Shown here piece after piece: positions 24,234 to 32,689 of a stretch of 64,000 nt of DNA. The stretch lies in assembly GCF_042466415.1 (NCBI RefSeq), contig NZ_JAXHCH010000003.1:62001-126000 (forward strand). Reading direction: 5' to 3'. Origin of the DNA: Albirhodobacter sp042466415. GTDB taxonomy: Bacteria; Pseudomonadota; Alphaproteobacteria; Rhodobacterales; Rhodobacteraceae. Below the pieces are notes generated by a model that was given only the letters and a program-made list of their open reading frames with translations, was not told where the DNA came from and did not search any database. Made by a program: the position numbers and the translations under genes. Position 1 is the first letter of the stretch. Every line of letters starts with the position of its first letter.

Positions 24234-25241
24234 ATGCTATTCAAAGCTGTTTTCATCCGCCTTCTGACCACCGCAGTGACGTTTTTCGGCGTGGCTATTG
24301 TCGTCTTTACCCTCGTGCGCGTGGCGCCGGGAAATCCGATTTCGATGATGCTTCCGCCCGGCGCAACACAGGCAGATATTGACGCGCTCACGGCGCTTTA
24401 CGGGTTTGACAAAAGCTTGCCCGCGCAATTTTGGATTTGGGTAAGCGGCGTTGTTCAGGGCGATTTTGGCACCTCGATCACGTTACGCCAACCGGTGCTT
24501 GGTCTTGTTCTCGCGCGCCTCCCTGCGACATTGGAACTCTCGACGATGGCCCTGCTGATCGCGTTGACACTTGGCGGCGCGGCGGCGGTCTTTGGCGCGC
24601 GCTTTCGCGGCACGGGAACCGAAGTGTCGATCGATATGACGAGCGGCGCGATCCTCTCAATTCCTGATTTCTTATGGGGCCTGATCTTCGTGCTGCTCTT
24701 TGGTGTGCTCTGGCCGGTGCTGTCGATTTCGGGGCGGGTCGATCCGCGGCTTGATATCGATTTTACAACGAATTTCTTCGTGATGGAGGGCTTGTTGCGG
24801 GGCCGTTTTGATGTCGTTAGCTCGACTTTGTCGCATATGTTGATGCCTGCCATGTCTCTCGCGCTGCCGCTGGCTGCGATGATTGCGCAGCTCCTGAAAC
24901 AGAACCTCAAGGAAGTGCTGCGACAAGATTACACGACGCTCGCGCGCGTGCGGGGCTTTTCGGAGACATCGGTGATCCTGCGCGAGGCGCTGCGCAATGC
25001 GGCGCTTCCCACCATCGCGTTGGTCGGCGTGCAGTTCACTTTCCTGATCGGCGGGACGGTGATTGTCGAACGGCTCTTTGCTTTTGAGGGCCTTGGAAAC
25101 ATGGCGATTGACGCGGTGATCAACCGTGATTTGCCCCTCATCCAAGGCATCGTCTTGCTGTTTGCGGCGCTGTTTACCCTTATCAATCTCGCCGTTGATG
25201 TGTCCTACACGCTTTTAAACCCGAGGTTGCGACATGGTTGA
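24234..25241 (+). CDS. ABC transporter permease (DppB/OppB type)
   Basis: A 335-residue integral membrane protein with about six transmembrane segments. It starts with a membrane segment, has LVRVAPGNPISMMLPPGATQ after it, and the EAA loop DYTTLARVRGFSETSVILREALRNA near the C-terminal third. It forms the channel with the DppC-type permease, whose start overlaps its stop by 8 bp. Confidence 0.9.
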   Translation: MLFKAVFIRLLTTAVTFFGVAIVVFTLVRVAPGNPISMMLPPGATQADIDALTALYGFDKSLPAQFWIWVSGVVQGDFGTSITLRQPVLGLVLARLPATLELSTMALLIALTLGGAAAVFGARFRGTGTEVSIDMTSGAILSIPDFLWGLIFVLLFGVLWPVLSISGRVDPRLDIDFTTNFFVMEGLLRGRFDVVSSTLSHMLMPAMSLALPLAAMIAQLLKQNLKEVLRQDYTTLARVRGFSETSVILREALRNAALPTIALVGVQFTFLIGGTVIVERLFAFEGLGNMAIDAVINRDLPLIQGIVLLFAALFTLINLAVDVSYTLLNPRLRHG

Positions 25242-26094
25242 TGCCACCCGTTCCCCCCCGCGCGCATATCGTCGTGTCAATCTGCGCCTTTGGCTGCCCC
25301 TCGTATGGGTGGGTGTGATTATCGGTGCCGCCATCGGCGCGCCTTGGCTCGCGCCGCATGATCCCCTTGCGCAAGATCTCATGCTTGAACGCCTGCCACC
25401 GTTTTTCCTCGCAGGCACCGAGCCCGGATTTTGGCTCGGCACTGATAGCCTTGGCTGTGATGTGCTTTCGCGGATGATTTACGGCGCACGCATCGCGCTG
25501 TTTGTCAGCATCGTCGCGGCGAGCGCGGCATGTCTATTTGGCGCGGCGTTGGGGATGCTTGCAGGGTATTTCGGGGGGTGGTGGGATCGCGTCATCTCGC
25601 GGTTGGTGGATATCTGGATGGCCTTTCCGCCGGTGCTGTTTGCTGTGTTGTTGGTTGCAGTAATGGGCACCGGACTCTGGTCTGTGATCGCGGCGATTGC
25701 CCTGATCGACTGGACGCGCTTCGCCCGCGTCATCCGCGCCGAAACGATGGTGCAGGCGCAGATGGACTACGTCGATAGCGCGCGCATCGGCGGCGCTGGC
25801 CGGTTCGCGACGTTGATCGGAGAGATCCTCCCCAACGTGATGCCTGCGATCATCGCCCTTTTGACGTTGGAAATGGGGATCGCCGTGATTGTCGAGGCGA
25901 TCCTATCCTTCGTAAACCTGTCGATCTCGTCGGATGATCCAACGTGGGGATCAATGATCGCGGAGGGCCGCGGCGCGATCCATTTCGCGTGGTGGGTTCT
26001 GCTGTTTCCGCTGATCGCGCTTTTCCTGACGGTGTTGAGCTTCTCAACGCTTGGCGAGGGCCTTAAAAAACAATTTGATCCGGTGCTGCAATGA
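25234..26094 (+). CDS. ABC transporter permease (DppC/OppC type)
   Basis: A 286-residue permease. It has an N-terminal cytoplasmic stretch, a membrane segment, the family's periplasmic loop with FWLGTDSLGCDVLSRMIYGAR, and the EAA loop DYVDSARIGGAGRFATLIGEILPN. The start overlaps the DppB-type gene and its stop overlaps the next ATPase gene (ATGATGA), so the four downstream genes are tightly coupled. Confidence 0.9.
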   Translation: MVDATRSPPRAYRRVNLRLWLPLVWVGVIIGAAIGAPWLAPHDPLAQDLMLERLPPFFLAGTEPGFWLGTDSLGCDVLSRMIYGARIALFVSIVAASAACLFGAALGMLAGYFGGWWDRVISRLVDIWMAFPPVLFAVLLVAVMGTGLWSVIAAIALIDWTRFARVIRAETMVQAQMDYVDSARIGGAGRFATLIGEILPNVMPAIIALLTLEMGIAVIVEAILSFVNLSISSDDPTWGSMIAEGRGAIHFAWWVLLFPLIALFLTVLSFSTLGEGLKKQFDPVLQ

Positions 26095-27017
26095 TGACTC
26101 CGACGCCCAACGATCCGGCGCAAAACACTCTCGAAATCCGCAATCTCAATCTGCGTCTGCCGAACGGTGTTCGGTTGCTGCGCGATGTGTCTTTGACGCT
26201 GAAGGCCGGCGAGGTGCGGGCGCTTGTCGGGGAAAGCGGCGCGGGAAAGTCGATGATCGGCAAAGCGGTCTTGGGCATTTTGCCGCCCAATATCGGCATG
26301 GCGAGCGGTGAGATTTTGCTCAACGGGGTTGATCTTGGGTCGCTGTCTCTCAAAAAACGGCGGGAAACAGTGGCGCAGATTTCCGCTTTGATCCCGCAAG
26401 ATCCTCTGACTGCGCTCAACCCTGTGCGCAAAATCGGGCCGCAGATCATCGATCCCTTGATCCGCATTCACGGTTGGAGCCAGCCACGCGCCCTTGCGCG
26501 CGCGCGCGCATTGCTGGAGCGCGTTCATATTCGCGCGCCCGAACGGGTGATGACCAGCTATCCGCACGAGCTTTCGGGCGGCATGCGTCAACGCATTTTG
26601 ATCGCAGCCGCCTTCGCCCCTTCGCCGCGATTGATCGTCGCGGATGAACCCACCACTGCGCTCGATGTGACGGTGCAAAAGCAAATCTTGCGCCTGATCC
26701 GTGCGTTGCAAAGCGAAACCGGAACGGCCGTTTTGTTCGTCACGCATGATATGGGGGTGGTGGCGAAAATCAGTCAGGAGGTCACCGTGTTATTCGCGGG
26801 CCGTGTGTTGGAGGATGCCCCGACACGCACGATTTTTAACGCCGCCGCGCACCCCTATACGCGCGCGCTGATCGCCGCGACGCCCACGCCTCATGTGACG
26901 CAAAACCCGTTCCAACCCGTGCCGCCTGCGTTGATTGACGCGCTGTGGGCCGAGACTGCGCAGGCCGATGCCGATTTCGCTCGGCAGTCCACCCGATTTG
27001 GAAGGATCACGCGATGA
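26091..27017 (+). CDS. ABC transporter ATP-binding protein (DppD/OppD type)
   Basis: A 308-residue ATPase. Walker A is GESGAGKS near residue 45, the Q-loop is ALIPQDPLTALNP, the signature is LSGGMRQR, Walker B is LIVADEPTTALD, and the switch His is in VTHDMG. The C-terminal oligopeptide-type tail (HPYTRALIAATP) is present, although the usual Cys motif for an iron-sulphur cluster is not visible. It pairs with the next ATPase. Confidence 0.9.
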   Translation: MMTPTPNDPAQNTLEIRNLNLRLPNGVRLLRDVSLTLKAGEVRALVGESGAGKSMIGKAVLGILPPNIGMASGEILLNGVDLGSLSLKKRRETVAQISALIPQDPLTALNPVRKIGPQIIDPLIRIHGWSQPRALARARALLERVHIRAPERVMTSYPHELSGGMRQRILIAAAFAPSPRLIVADEPTTALDVTVQKQILRLIRALQSETGTAVLFVTHDMGVVAKISQEVTVLFAGRVLEDAPTRTIFNAAAHPYTRALIAATPTPHVTQNPFQPVPPALIDALWAETAQADADFARQSTRFGRITR

Positions 27018-27853
27018 CTGTCGCCCCTCAAACCGCGCTCTTTTCGATCCGTGATCTGCGGCTGTCCTTTCCGGACCGTGATGCCAAACCCTTGTTTGGC
27101 CCCGCGCCCCGGGTCGAGGTTCTCAAGGGGCTTACGTTGGACTTCCCAGAGGGAAAAATCACCGGAATTGTGGGGGAGAGCGGATCGGGGAAATCCAGTT
27201 TGGGCCGCGTGCTTGTGCGCCTGCTCACGCCCGATTCCGGCGCGGTCATTTTCGACGGCCAAGAGATTGGCGCGCTGGACGAACCCGCGCTGCGCCCGCT
27301 GCGCCGCGATCTGCAAATGATTTTCCAAGATCCGATGTCGTCGCTCAATCCGCGCCATAAAGTTTGGCAAATCATCGCCCAGCCGTTGAAGCGGTACGGC
27401 ACCAACGCGACGCGCGACACGGCGATTGCGGCGTTGAAAAAAGTGGGGCTGCCGGAGGCTTTCGCGGATCGCTACCCCCATCAGCTTTCGGGGGGGCAAC
27501 GCCAACGCGTCGGCATTGCACGGGCGATCGCGCTGCGTCCGCGCTTTATTCTCGCGGATGAGATCGTATCGGGTCTTGATGTGTCCAGTCAGGCCCAAGT
27601 GCTCGCGCTACTGGCGAGTTTGGCCCGCGATATGGGTCTAACATTGGCGTTTATCAGCCATGATCTCTCCGTCGTTCGGCATTTATGCGATCATGTTGTG
27701 GTTCTGCACCACGGTGAAATCGTCGATCACGGGGCGGTGGCGGAGGTCTTTGATAACCCGAGCTCCGAGATCACAAGATCGCTTCTCGCAGCGATCCCCC
27801 GCCCCGAAATCGATGAGGGCTGGTGGGATGATGGCGTGGAGTTGGAGAGTTAA
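27014..27853 (+). CDS. ABC transporter ATP-binding protein (DppF/OppF type)
   Basis: A 279-residue ATPase starting at the ATG at 27014, which overlaps the previous stop as ATGA. Walker A is GESGSGKSS, the Q-loop is MIFQDPMSSLNP, the signature LSGGQRQR, Walker B FILADEIVSGLD, and the switch His is in ISHDLSV. Walker B ends in IVSGLD rather than the commoner PVSALD. It completes the dipeptide-type transporter. Confidence 0.9.
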   Translation: MTVAPQTALFSIRDLRLSFPDRDAKPLFGPAPRVEVLKGLTLDFPEGKITGIVGESGSGKSSLGRVLVRLLTPDSGAVIFDGQEIGALDEPALRPLRRDLQMIFQDPMSSLNPRHKVWQIIAQPLKRYGTNATRDTAIAALKKVGLPEAFADRYPHQLSGGQRQRVGIARAIALRPRFILADEIVSGLDVSSQAQVLALLASLARDMGLTLAFISHDLSVVRHLCDHVVVLHHGEIVDHGAVAEVFDNPSSEITRSLLAAIPRPEIDEGWWDDGVELES

Positions 27854-27889
27854 GCCCGACTGCGGCGCACGGTTATGTTCCTATCTCCC

Positions 27890-27935
27890 GGGGCGACCAT
27901 CTGGCGGCCCGGCATCCCGACAAAGAGGTCGCCCC
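27890..27935 (+). repeat. Inverted repeat covering the ribosome site of the EthD-like gene
   Basis: GGGGCGACC (27890-27898) pairs perfectly with GGTCGCCCC (27927-27935), ending 1 base before the ATG at 27937. The likely Shine-Dalgarno AGAGG (about 27924-27928) touches the second arm. It could act as a terminator of the transporter operon or hide the ribosome site. Confidence 0.5.
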
Positions 27936-27936
27936 T

Positions 27937-28638
27937 ATGCAACTGACTTGGTTTGCCACGTTCCATGACACGACACACCCCGACACCTGCGTGACGGAAC
28001 CGGAGCTTGCCCGCCTCGCGGCGCGTCTCGCCCAAACCCCCGACTTGACCTGCGGCAGAGTTTACACGCCGTGGCTTTCGGAGGGCGTTTATCATAAAGA
28101 TGGCCCCGCGCCTCAGCTCCAAATTCAGTTGTATTATGCAAGTATCACCGCGCTGGAGGCCGCCATTTCATCGAACGGGTCTCTCCAGTTTCTCACTGAT
28201 CCTGCGACATTGCCTAGTCTGCGAAACGCGAGCGTTACTGAACAAGCCATGCTCAACCGCGACTTTTCCCACGGATTGCCGCCGCCACCTTCGCAGACCT
28301 CCTATTGCAGCTATCTCGTGCATTACCCCGGCCCCGCACAGGATATGAATAGGTGGCATCAACATTATCTCGCGGGTCATATTCCCGTCATGCGTCGCTT
28401 CCCTGAAATCCGCGGCGTCGAGGTGGCATCGCGCCTTGATTGGTGCAGCAGTTTGCCGTGGCGCCGCGTCCATTACATGCAGCGCAACAAGGTTGTGTTC
28501 GACGATATTGATGCGCTCAACGCCGCAACATCCTCGCCCGTCATGCAAGACATGCGCGCGGATCTCAGCCATTTCCCGCCCTATGATGGCGGCAACAAGC
28601 ATTTCGCGATGAAGACCCTCGACATCAAGCCGCGTTAG
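27937..28638 (+). CDS. EthD-like dimeric alpha/beta-barrel protein
   Basis: A 233-residue cytoplasmic protein. Residues about 125-165 read YLVHYPGPAQDMNRWHQHYL followed by AGHIPVMRRFPEIRGVEV, the W-H-x-x-Y...H-P/IP pattern of EthD-type ferredoxin-like barrels. The first half (WFATFHDTTHPDTC) may be a second, diverged copy. Proteins of this kind are small helper enzymes or stability factors in aromatic and ether degradation. It follows the peptide transporter operon by 83 bp across an inverted repeat. Function unknown. Confidence 0.6.
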   Translation: MQLTWFATFHDTTHPDTCVTEPELARLAARLAQTPDLTCGRVYTPWLSEGVYHKDGPAPQLQIQLYYASITALEAAISSNGSLQFLTDPATLPSLRNASVTEQAMLNRDFSHGLPPPPSQTSYCSYLVHYPGPAQDMNRWHQHYLAGHIPVMRRFPEIRGVEVASRLDWCSSLPWRRVHYMQRNKVVFDDIDALNAATSSPVMQDMRADLSHFPPYDGGNKHFAMKTLDIKPR

Positions 28639-28704
28639 ACCGCGTATCTCCCGTTTTGGTGGCACTCCCCACGGATCAGGCAGCGCAACGCGGCATATTT
28701 CCGC

Positions 28705-28772
28705 ATTTCATGAAATAGTTATGTGGGTGTCGTGTATCTGTCATACCGCGTCAGTATCCGGACGCGGTATGA
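28705..28772 (+). promoter_or_regulatory. Palindromes upstream of phnD
   Basis: ATTTCATGAAAT (28705-28716) is a perfect 12-bp palindrome. Further on, TCATACCGCGTC (28741-28752) and GACGCGGTATGA (28761-28772) are perfect 12-bp inverted arms around 8 bases, ending 22 bp before the phnD start. The second could be an operator or a leader hairpin. Confidence 0.55.
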
Positions 28773-28794
28773 TCCTTAACCTTTGGAGACCGCC

Positions 28795-29745
28795 ATGTCC
28801 CTGCGCCAACTGCTTGCTGCAACCGCTATCACCCTTGTCGCTGGCCCGGCTTTTGCCGAGTTCGCGCTCGATTCCCGCTATCAGGACACGGACGGGGATA
28901 TGATCGCAGATATTCCAACGGATCCGGCAGAGCTCGTTGATCCCGATACCCTCGTCTTCGCCTATACGCCCGTGGAAGATCCCGCCGTTTATGCCGAGGC
29001 CTGGACCGATTTCATCACCCACATGGAAACCGTGACCGGCAAGAAAGTTCAGTTCTACCCGATCGATAGCAACGCCGCCCAAATCGAGGCGATGCGCGCC
29101 GGCCGTTTGCATATCTCGGGTTTCAACACCGGTTCGAACCCGCTCGCGGTTGCATGCGGCGGGTTCCGCCCGTTCGCGATGATGGCGGCGAAAGACGGAA
29201 GCTTTGGCTATGAGATGGAAATCATCACCCATCCCGGATCTGGCATCGAGGCGGTTGAAGACCTGAAAAACTCGAAATTGGCCTTCACGTCGGAGACGTC
29301 GAACTCCGGCTTCAAAGCGCCTTCGGCCCTGTTGGAATCCGTTTACGGGCTGAAAGCTGGCACCGATTTCGAGCCGGTCTTCTCGGGCAAACACGATAAC
29401 TCGATCCTTGGTGTGGCGAATAAGGATTACCCTGCCGCCGCGATCGCAAATTCGGTGATGTACCGGATGATTGACCGCGATGTCATCAAGGCCGATCAGG
29501 TTGTGTCGATCTATAAATCCGAAACCTTCCCAACGACGGGCTACGGCGTTGCGCATAACCTGACCCCAGAGTTGCAAGAGAAGATCAAAGACGGGTTCTT
29601 CAGCTTCAACTGGGAAGGCACAACTCTGGCGGCGGAGTTCAACAAATCCGGCGAAGAGCAGTTCATCCCGATCTCGTTCAAGGAAAACTGGGCCGTGATC
29701 CGTCAGATCGACGAAGCAACCGGCGTTTCCTACGCCTGCCAGTAA
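28795..29745 (+). CDS. phnD: Phosphonate-type ABC transporter substrate-binding protein
   Basis: A 316-residue periplasmic binding protein of the PhnD family. The first 21 residues are a Sec signal ending PAFA. The family signature lies in VQFYPIDSNAAQIEAMRAGR and the ligand pocket region in SETSNSGFKAPSALL. A second conserved feature is the N-terminal block LVFAYTPVEDP. The ATG at 28795 follows GGAG. It heads phnDCEE. Substrates in this family include phosphonates, phosphite and hypophosphite; no catabolic genes for them lie in the window, so the ligand is open. Confidence 0.88.
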   Translation: MSLRQLLAATAITLVAGPAFAEFALDSRYQDTDGDMIADIPTDPAELVDPDTLVFAYTPVEDPAVYAEAWTDFITHMETVTGKKVQFYPIDSNAAQIEAMRAGRLHISGFNTGSNPLAVACGGFRPFAMMAAKDGSFGYEMEIITHPGSGIEAVEDLKNSKLAFTSETSNSGFKAPSALLESVYGLKAGTDFEPVFSGKHDNSILGVANKDYPAAAIANSVMYRMIDRDVIKADQVVSIYKSETFPTTGYGVAHNLTPELQEKIKDGFFSFNWEGTTLAAEFNKSGEEQFIPISFKENWAVIRQIDEATGVSYACQ

Positions 29746-29763
29746 TCTCTGCCACTCATCTTT

Positions 29764-29793
29764 GAATGCGGGCGATGATGTGCGCCCGCATTC
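29764..29793. repeat. Hairpin between phnD and phnC
   Basis: GAATGCGGGCG (29764-29774) and CGCCCGCATTC (29783-29793) form a perfect 11-bp stem with an 8-nt loop followed by GCTTTTG. It may be a partial terminator or an mRNA 3' stabiliser for phnD. Confidence 0.65.
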
Positions 29794-29816
29794 GCTTTTG
29801 CTCGAAGGGCTGTTCG

Positions 29817-30638
29817 ATGTTGAAACTCACTCACCTGACCAAAACCTACCGCACAGGTGACAAGGCACTGGCCGAGGTCTCCCTTGAGGTCCCGAAAGGG
29901 CAGGTTATTGGTTTGATTGGTCCATCAGGGGCCGGAAAATCGACGTTGATCCGGTGTATCAACCGGTTGGTGGAACCCACGAGCGGCCAGATCTTGCTTT
30001 CGGGTGCCGAATTGACAGGGTTGCCCCCCCGCGCCTTGCGGCAGCAGCGCCGTAAGATCGGGATGATTTTTCAGGAATACGCGCTGGTTGAACGTTTGAC
30101 GGTGATGGAAAACGTGCTCTCGGGGCGGCTTGGATATGTGTCGTTTTTGCAAAGCTTTACGCGCAAGTTTCCTGCGGCGGATATTGAGCGCGCCTACCGG
30201 TTGCTCGACCGTGTCGGGCTTTTGCAACATGCCGACAAGCGCGCCGATGCGCTGTCGGGCGGTCAGCGGCAAAGGGTCGGCATCGCGCGCGCGCTCAGTC
30301 AGGAGCCCGAGTTGCTTTTGGTGGATGAACCCACCGCGAGCCTTGATCCCAAGACGAGCCGCCAGATCATGCGCCTATTGATCGAGATCTGCGACGAACG
30401 GGGCCTGCCTGCGATCGTTAACATTCATGACGTGCCCTTGGCGCAGCAATTCATGCAGCGCATCATCGGATTGCGCGCAGGGCGTGTTGTGTTCGACGGG
30501 CCGCCTGAAAAGCTGACGGATTCGGTTTTGACAACGATTTATGGCGCCGAAGACTGGACGGCCATGCGCAAGGACGGCGAGGCGGAGCGCACGGTCGAGG
30601 CGGAAGTCTCCGCGCGTTTGGCGGCGATTGTCGCATGA
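29817..30638 (+). CDS. phnC: Phosphonate-type ABC transporter ATP-binding protein
   Basis: A 273-residue ATPase starting at the ATG at 29817. Walker A is GPSGAGKST near residue 39, the Q-loop is MIFQEYALVERLTVMENVLSG (PhnC-like), the signature LSGGQRQR, Walker B LLLVDEPTASLD, and the switch His lies in VNIHDV. VERLTVMENVLSGRLG is characteristic of PhnC. It overlaps the first phnE by four bases. Confidence 0.9.
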   Translation: MLKLTHLTKTYRTGDKALAEVSLEVPKGQVIGLIGPSGAGKSTLIRCINRLVEPTSGQILLSGAELTGLPPRALRQQRRKIGMIFQEYALVERLTVMENVLSGRLGYVSFLQSFTRKFPAADIERAYRLLDRVGLLQHADKRADALSGGQRQRVGIARALSQEPELLLVDEPTASLDPKTSRQIMRLLIEICDERGLPAIVNIHDVPLAQQFMQRIIGLRAGRVVFDGPPEKLTDSVLTTIYGAEDWTAMRKDGEAERTVEAEVSARLAAIVA

Positions 30639-31435
30639 GCAGCTATCCCACCACGTGGCGCCGCCCCCCACAAATCGTGACCAACCCGCGCTGGCGCATG
30701 GCGATCACCTTGGCCGTTTTGGCCTATCTGATGATCGGGCTTGGCAGCGTGGATCTGAACTGGTCGCGCATCATTGAGGGCTATGAGCGCGGAATGCGCT
30801 TCGTCCAAGGGTTCTTGCAACCGGATTTTTCGTCGCGCTGGAAGGATATCTCGAACGGGTTGATCGAAAGCCTGACCATCACCTTGACCTCGACCGTTGT
30901 CGGTGTGGCGATCTCGATTCCCATCGGCATTGGGGCGGCGCGCAATCTGGCCCCTGCATGGGTCTATTACATCTGCCGCAGCATCATCGCCGTGAGCCGC
31001 GCGTTGCAAGAGGTGATCATCGCGATCTTCCTCGTGGCGATGTTCGGCTTTGGCCCGTTTGCGGGGTTCCTGACATTGTCTTTCGCCACCATCGGGTTCA
31101 TCTCGAAACTGCTGGCCGAAGACATTGAAGATATCGACGAAGCACAGGCCGAGGCGATCCGCGCGACGGGGGCAAGTTGGTTGCAACTCGTGCATTACGC
31201 GATCCAGCCTCAGGTGATGCCGCGGCTGATCGGTCTGTCGCTCTACCGGTTGGATATCAACTTCCGCGAAAGCGCCGTCATCGGTATCGTCGGCGCAGGC
31301 GGGATCGGCGGCACGCTCAACACCGCCATCGACCGCTACGAATACGATAGCGCCGGCGCAATCCTGTTGATCATTATCGCCATCGTTATGGTGGCCGAAT
31401 ATTCCTCCTCTTATCTGCGGAAGTTCTTGCAATGA
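30635..31435 (+). CDS. phnE: Phosphonate-type ABC transporter permease (first)
   Basis: A 266-residue membrane protein with about six hydrophobic segments and the PhnE-type EAA loop DEAQAEAIRATGASWLQLVH, followed by YRLDINFRESAVIGIVGAGGIG, a hallmark of this permease family. It overlaps phnC and the second permease gene by four bases each. Confidence 0.9.
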   Translation: MSSYPTTWRRPPQIVTNPRWRMAITLAVLAYLMIGLGSVDLNWSRIIEGYERGMRFVQGFLQPDFSSRWKDISNGLIESLTITLTSTVVGVAISIPIGIGAARNLAPAWVYYICRSIIAVSRALQEVIIAIFLVAMFGFGPFAGFLTLSFATIGFISKLLAEDIEDIDEAQAEAIRATGASWLQLVHYAIQPQVMPRLIGLSLYRLDINFRESAVIGIVGAGGIGGTLNTAIDRYEYDSAGAILLIIIAIVMVAEYSSSYLRKFLQ

Positions 31436-32235
31436 CCCCTTTCCCTCAGACATGGGAGTTCCGCTCGCCGCGCGCGCGGCTGGCGCTGTGGTTTGGCTGG
31501 CTGTGCCTTGTTGCCCTGTTCATCTATTGCTGGCAGGTGATGACGACCAACACGATCTGGATGTTCATCTGGGATGCGCCGCGGCAGGCGGCCGATATCG
31601 GTGACAGGATGTTTCCGCCGCGCCTATCCTACCTGCCGGAGCTGCTGATTCCCTTGTGGGATACGTTGAACATGGCCACGCTCGGGACAATCCTCGGTGT
31701 CATTCTGGCGGTTCCGGTGGCGTTTATGGCGGCGCGCAACACCTCGCCTGCGGTGCGCATTTTGCGTCCGGTGGCGCTGTTCATCATCGTTGCATCGCGG
31801 TCGATCAACTCGTTGATCTGGGCGCTGTTACTGGTGGCGATCCTTGGGCCGGGCCTGCTTGCGGGGATTATCGCGATCGGCCTGAGATCGATCGGGTTTA
31901 TCGGCAAGTTGCTATACGAGGCGATCGAGGAGACAGACATCCGCCAGATCGAGGCCGTCGCCGCAACAGGCGCGAGCCTCGCGCAGGTGCTGCATTACGG
32001 GATCGTGCCGCAGATCTTGCCCGCGTTTTGGGGGATCACCGTCTTTCGCTGGGATATCAACATCCGCGAGAGCGCGATCTTGGGCCTCGTCGGAGCGGGC
32101 GGCCTTGGCCTGAAACTGCAATCGTCGCTCAACGTTCTGGCATGGCCGCAGGTCACCATGATCCTCATCGTCATCCTTGGCACGGTTGTTGTCTCGGAAT
32201 GGGTATCGGCTTGGGTGCGAAAGGCGTTGATCTAG
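31432..32235 (+). CDS. phnE: Phosphonate-type ABC transporter permease (second)
   Basis: A 267-residue paralogue of the preceding permease, with the loop DIRQIEAVAATGASLAQVLH and FRWDINIRESAILGLVGAGGLG. Together they form a heterodimeric channel, as in two-permease PhnCDE/PtxABC-type systems. It ends the operon, followed by a convergent hairpin. Confidence 0.9.
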   Translation: MTPFPQTWEFRSPRARLALWFGWLCLVALFIYCWQVMTTNTIWMFIWDAPRQAADIGDRMFPPRLSYLPELLIPLWDTLNMATLGTILGVILAVPVAFMAARNTSPAVRILRPVALFIIVASRSINSLIWALLLVAILGPGLLAGIIAIGLRSIGFIGKLLYEAIEETDIRQIEAVAATGASLAQVLHYGIVPQILPAFWGITVFRWDINIRESAILGLVGAGGLGLKLQSSLNVLAWPQVTMILIVILGTVVVSEWVSAWVRKALI

Positions 32236-32272
32236 GCCGCAGATCATTGCTTTTCACACCGAGAATAAGGGG

Positions 32273-32295
32273 AGCGGCCCTCAGCTCTGGCCGCT
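32273..32295. terminator. Hairpin between phnE and convergent small ORF
   Basis: AGCGGCC (32273-32279) pairs with GGCCGCT (32289-32295), a 7-bp stem with a 9-nt loop. It partly covers the stop codon of the leftward small ORF. Confidence 0.5.
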
Positions 32296-32539
32296 AGTCT
32301 TGCGATCCGCCCTTTAAATTCGGGATCAAAGAGGTCGCGCTGGACACAGCGCGCAGCACGTCATGCCCCAACTCTGACAAGGCGAAGCCTGTCGATGTCA
32401 TGTCGGCGAGGCCCAATTTGAGGAGGGCTTGCGCCTCCATCCCGATGCATTGATGCGACATGCCGCACTGGACGGCGCATTTGAGGCGCTGCAACTCGTT
32501 CGGGCGAAGGCAGTTTGCGAATTCAAAACGCAAATTCAT
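32294..32539 (-). CDS. Small hypothetical protein, 81 residues
   Basis: An 81-residue reading frame with four Cys (NCLRP, KCAVQCGMSHQC) and an amphipathic C-terminal half. I do not recognise a family. The Cys spacing is loosely zinc- or redox-like. The start ATG at 32539 has only a weak GGTG ribosome site. It lies between the convergent phosphonate operon and a leftward photolyase-like gene, leaving 150 bp (32540-32689) in which I see nothing. Coding is plausible but not certain. Confidence 0.4.
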   Translation of the reverse strand: MNLRFEFANCLRPNELQRLKCAVQCGMSHQCIGMEAQALLKLGLADMTSTGFALSELGHDVLRAVSSATSLIPNLKGGSQD

Positions 32540-32689
32540 TGAGCACCGTGTTAAAAAATAGGCTGATGTCGTTCTGACATAGGGGTGCTACGCACGAACA
32601 TCGGGGTTCCGTCGCGCGGCACGCCTGATTTTTGAATTATTTTGACGTGTGAGAGATTTGGCGCGGACCCGTATCGCACCCGCGCGGAT

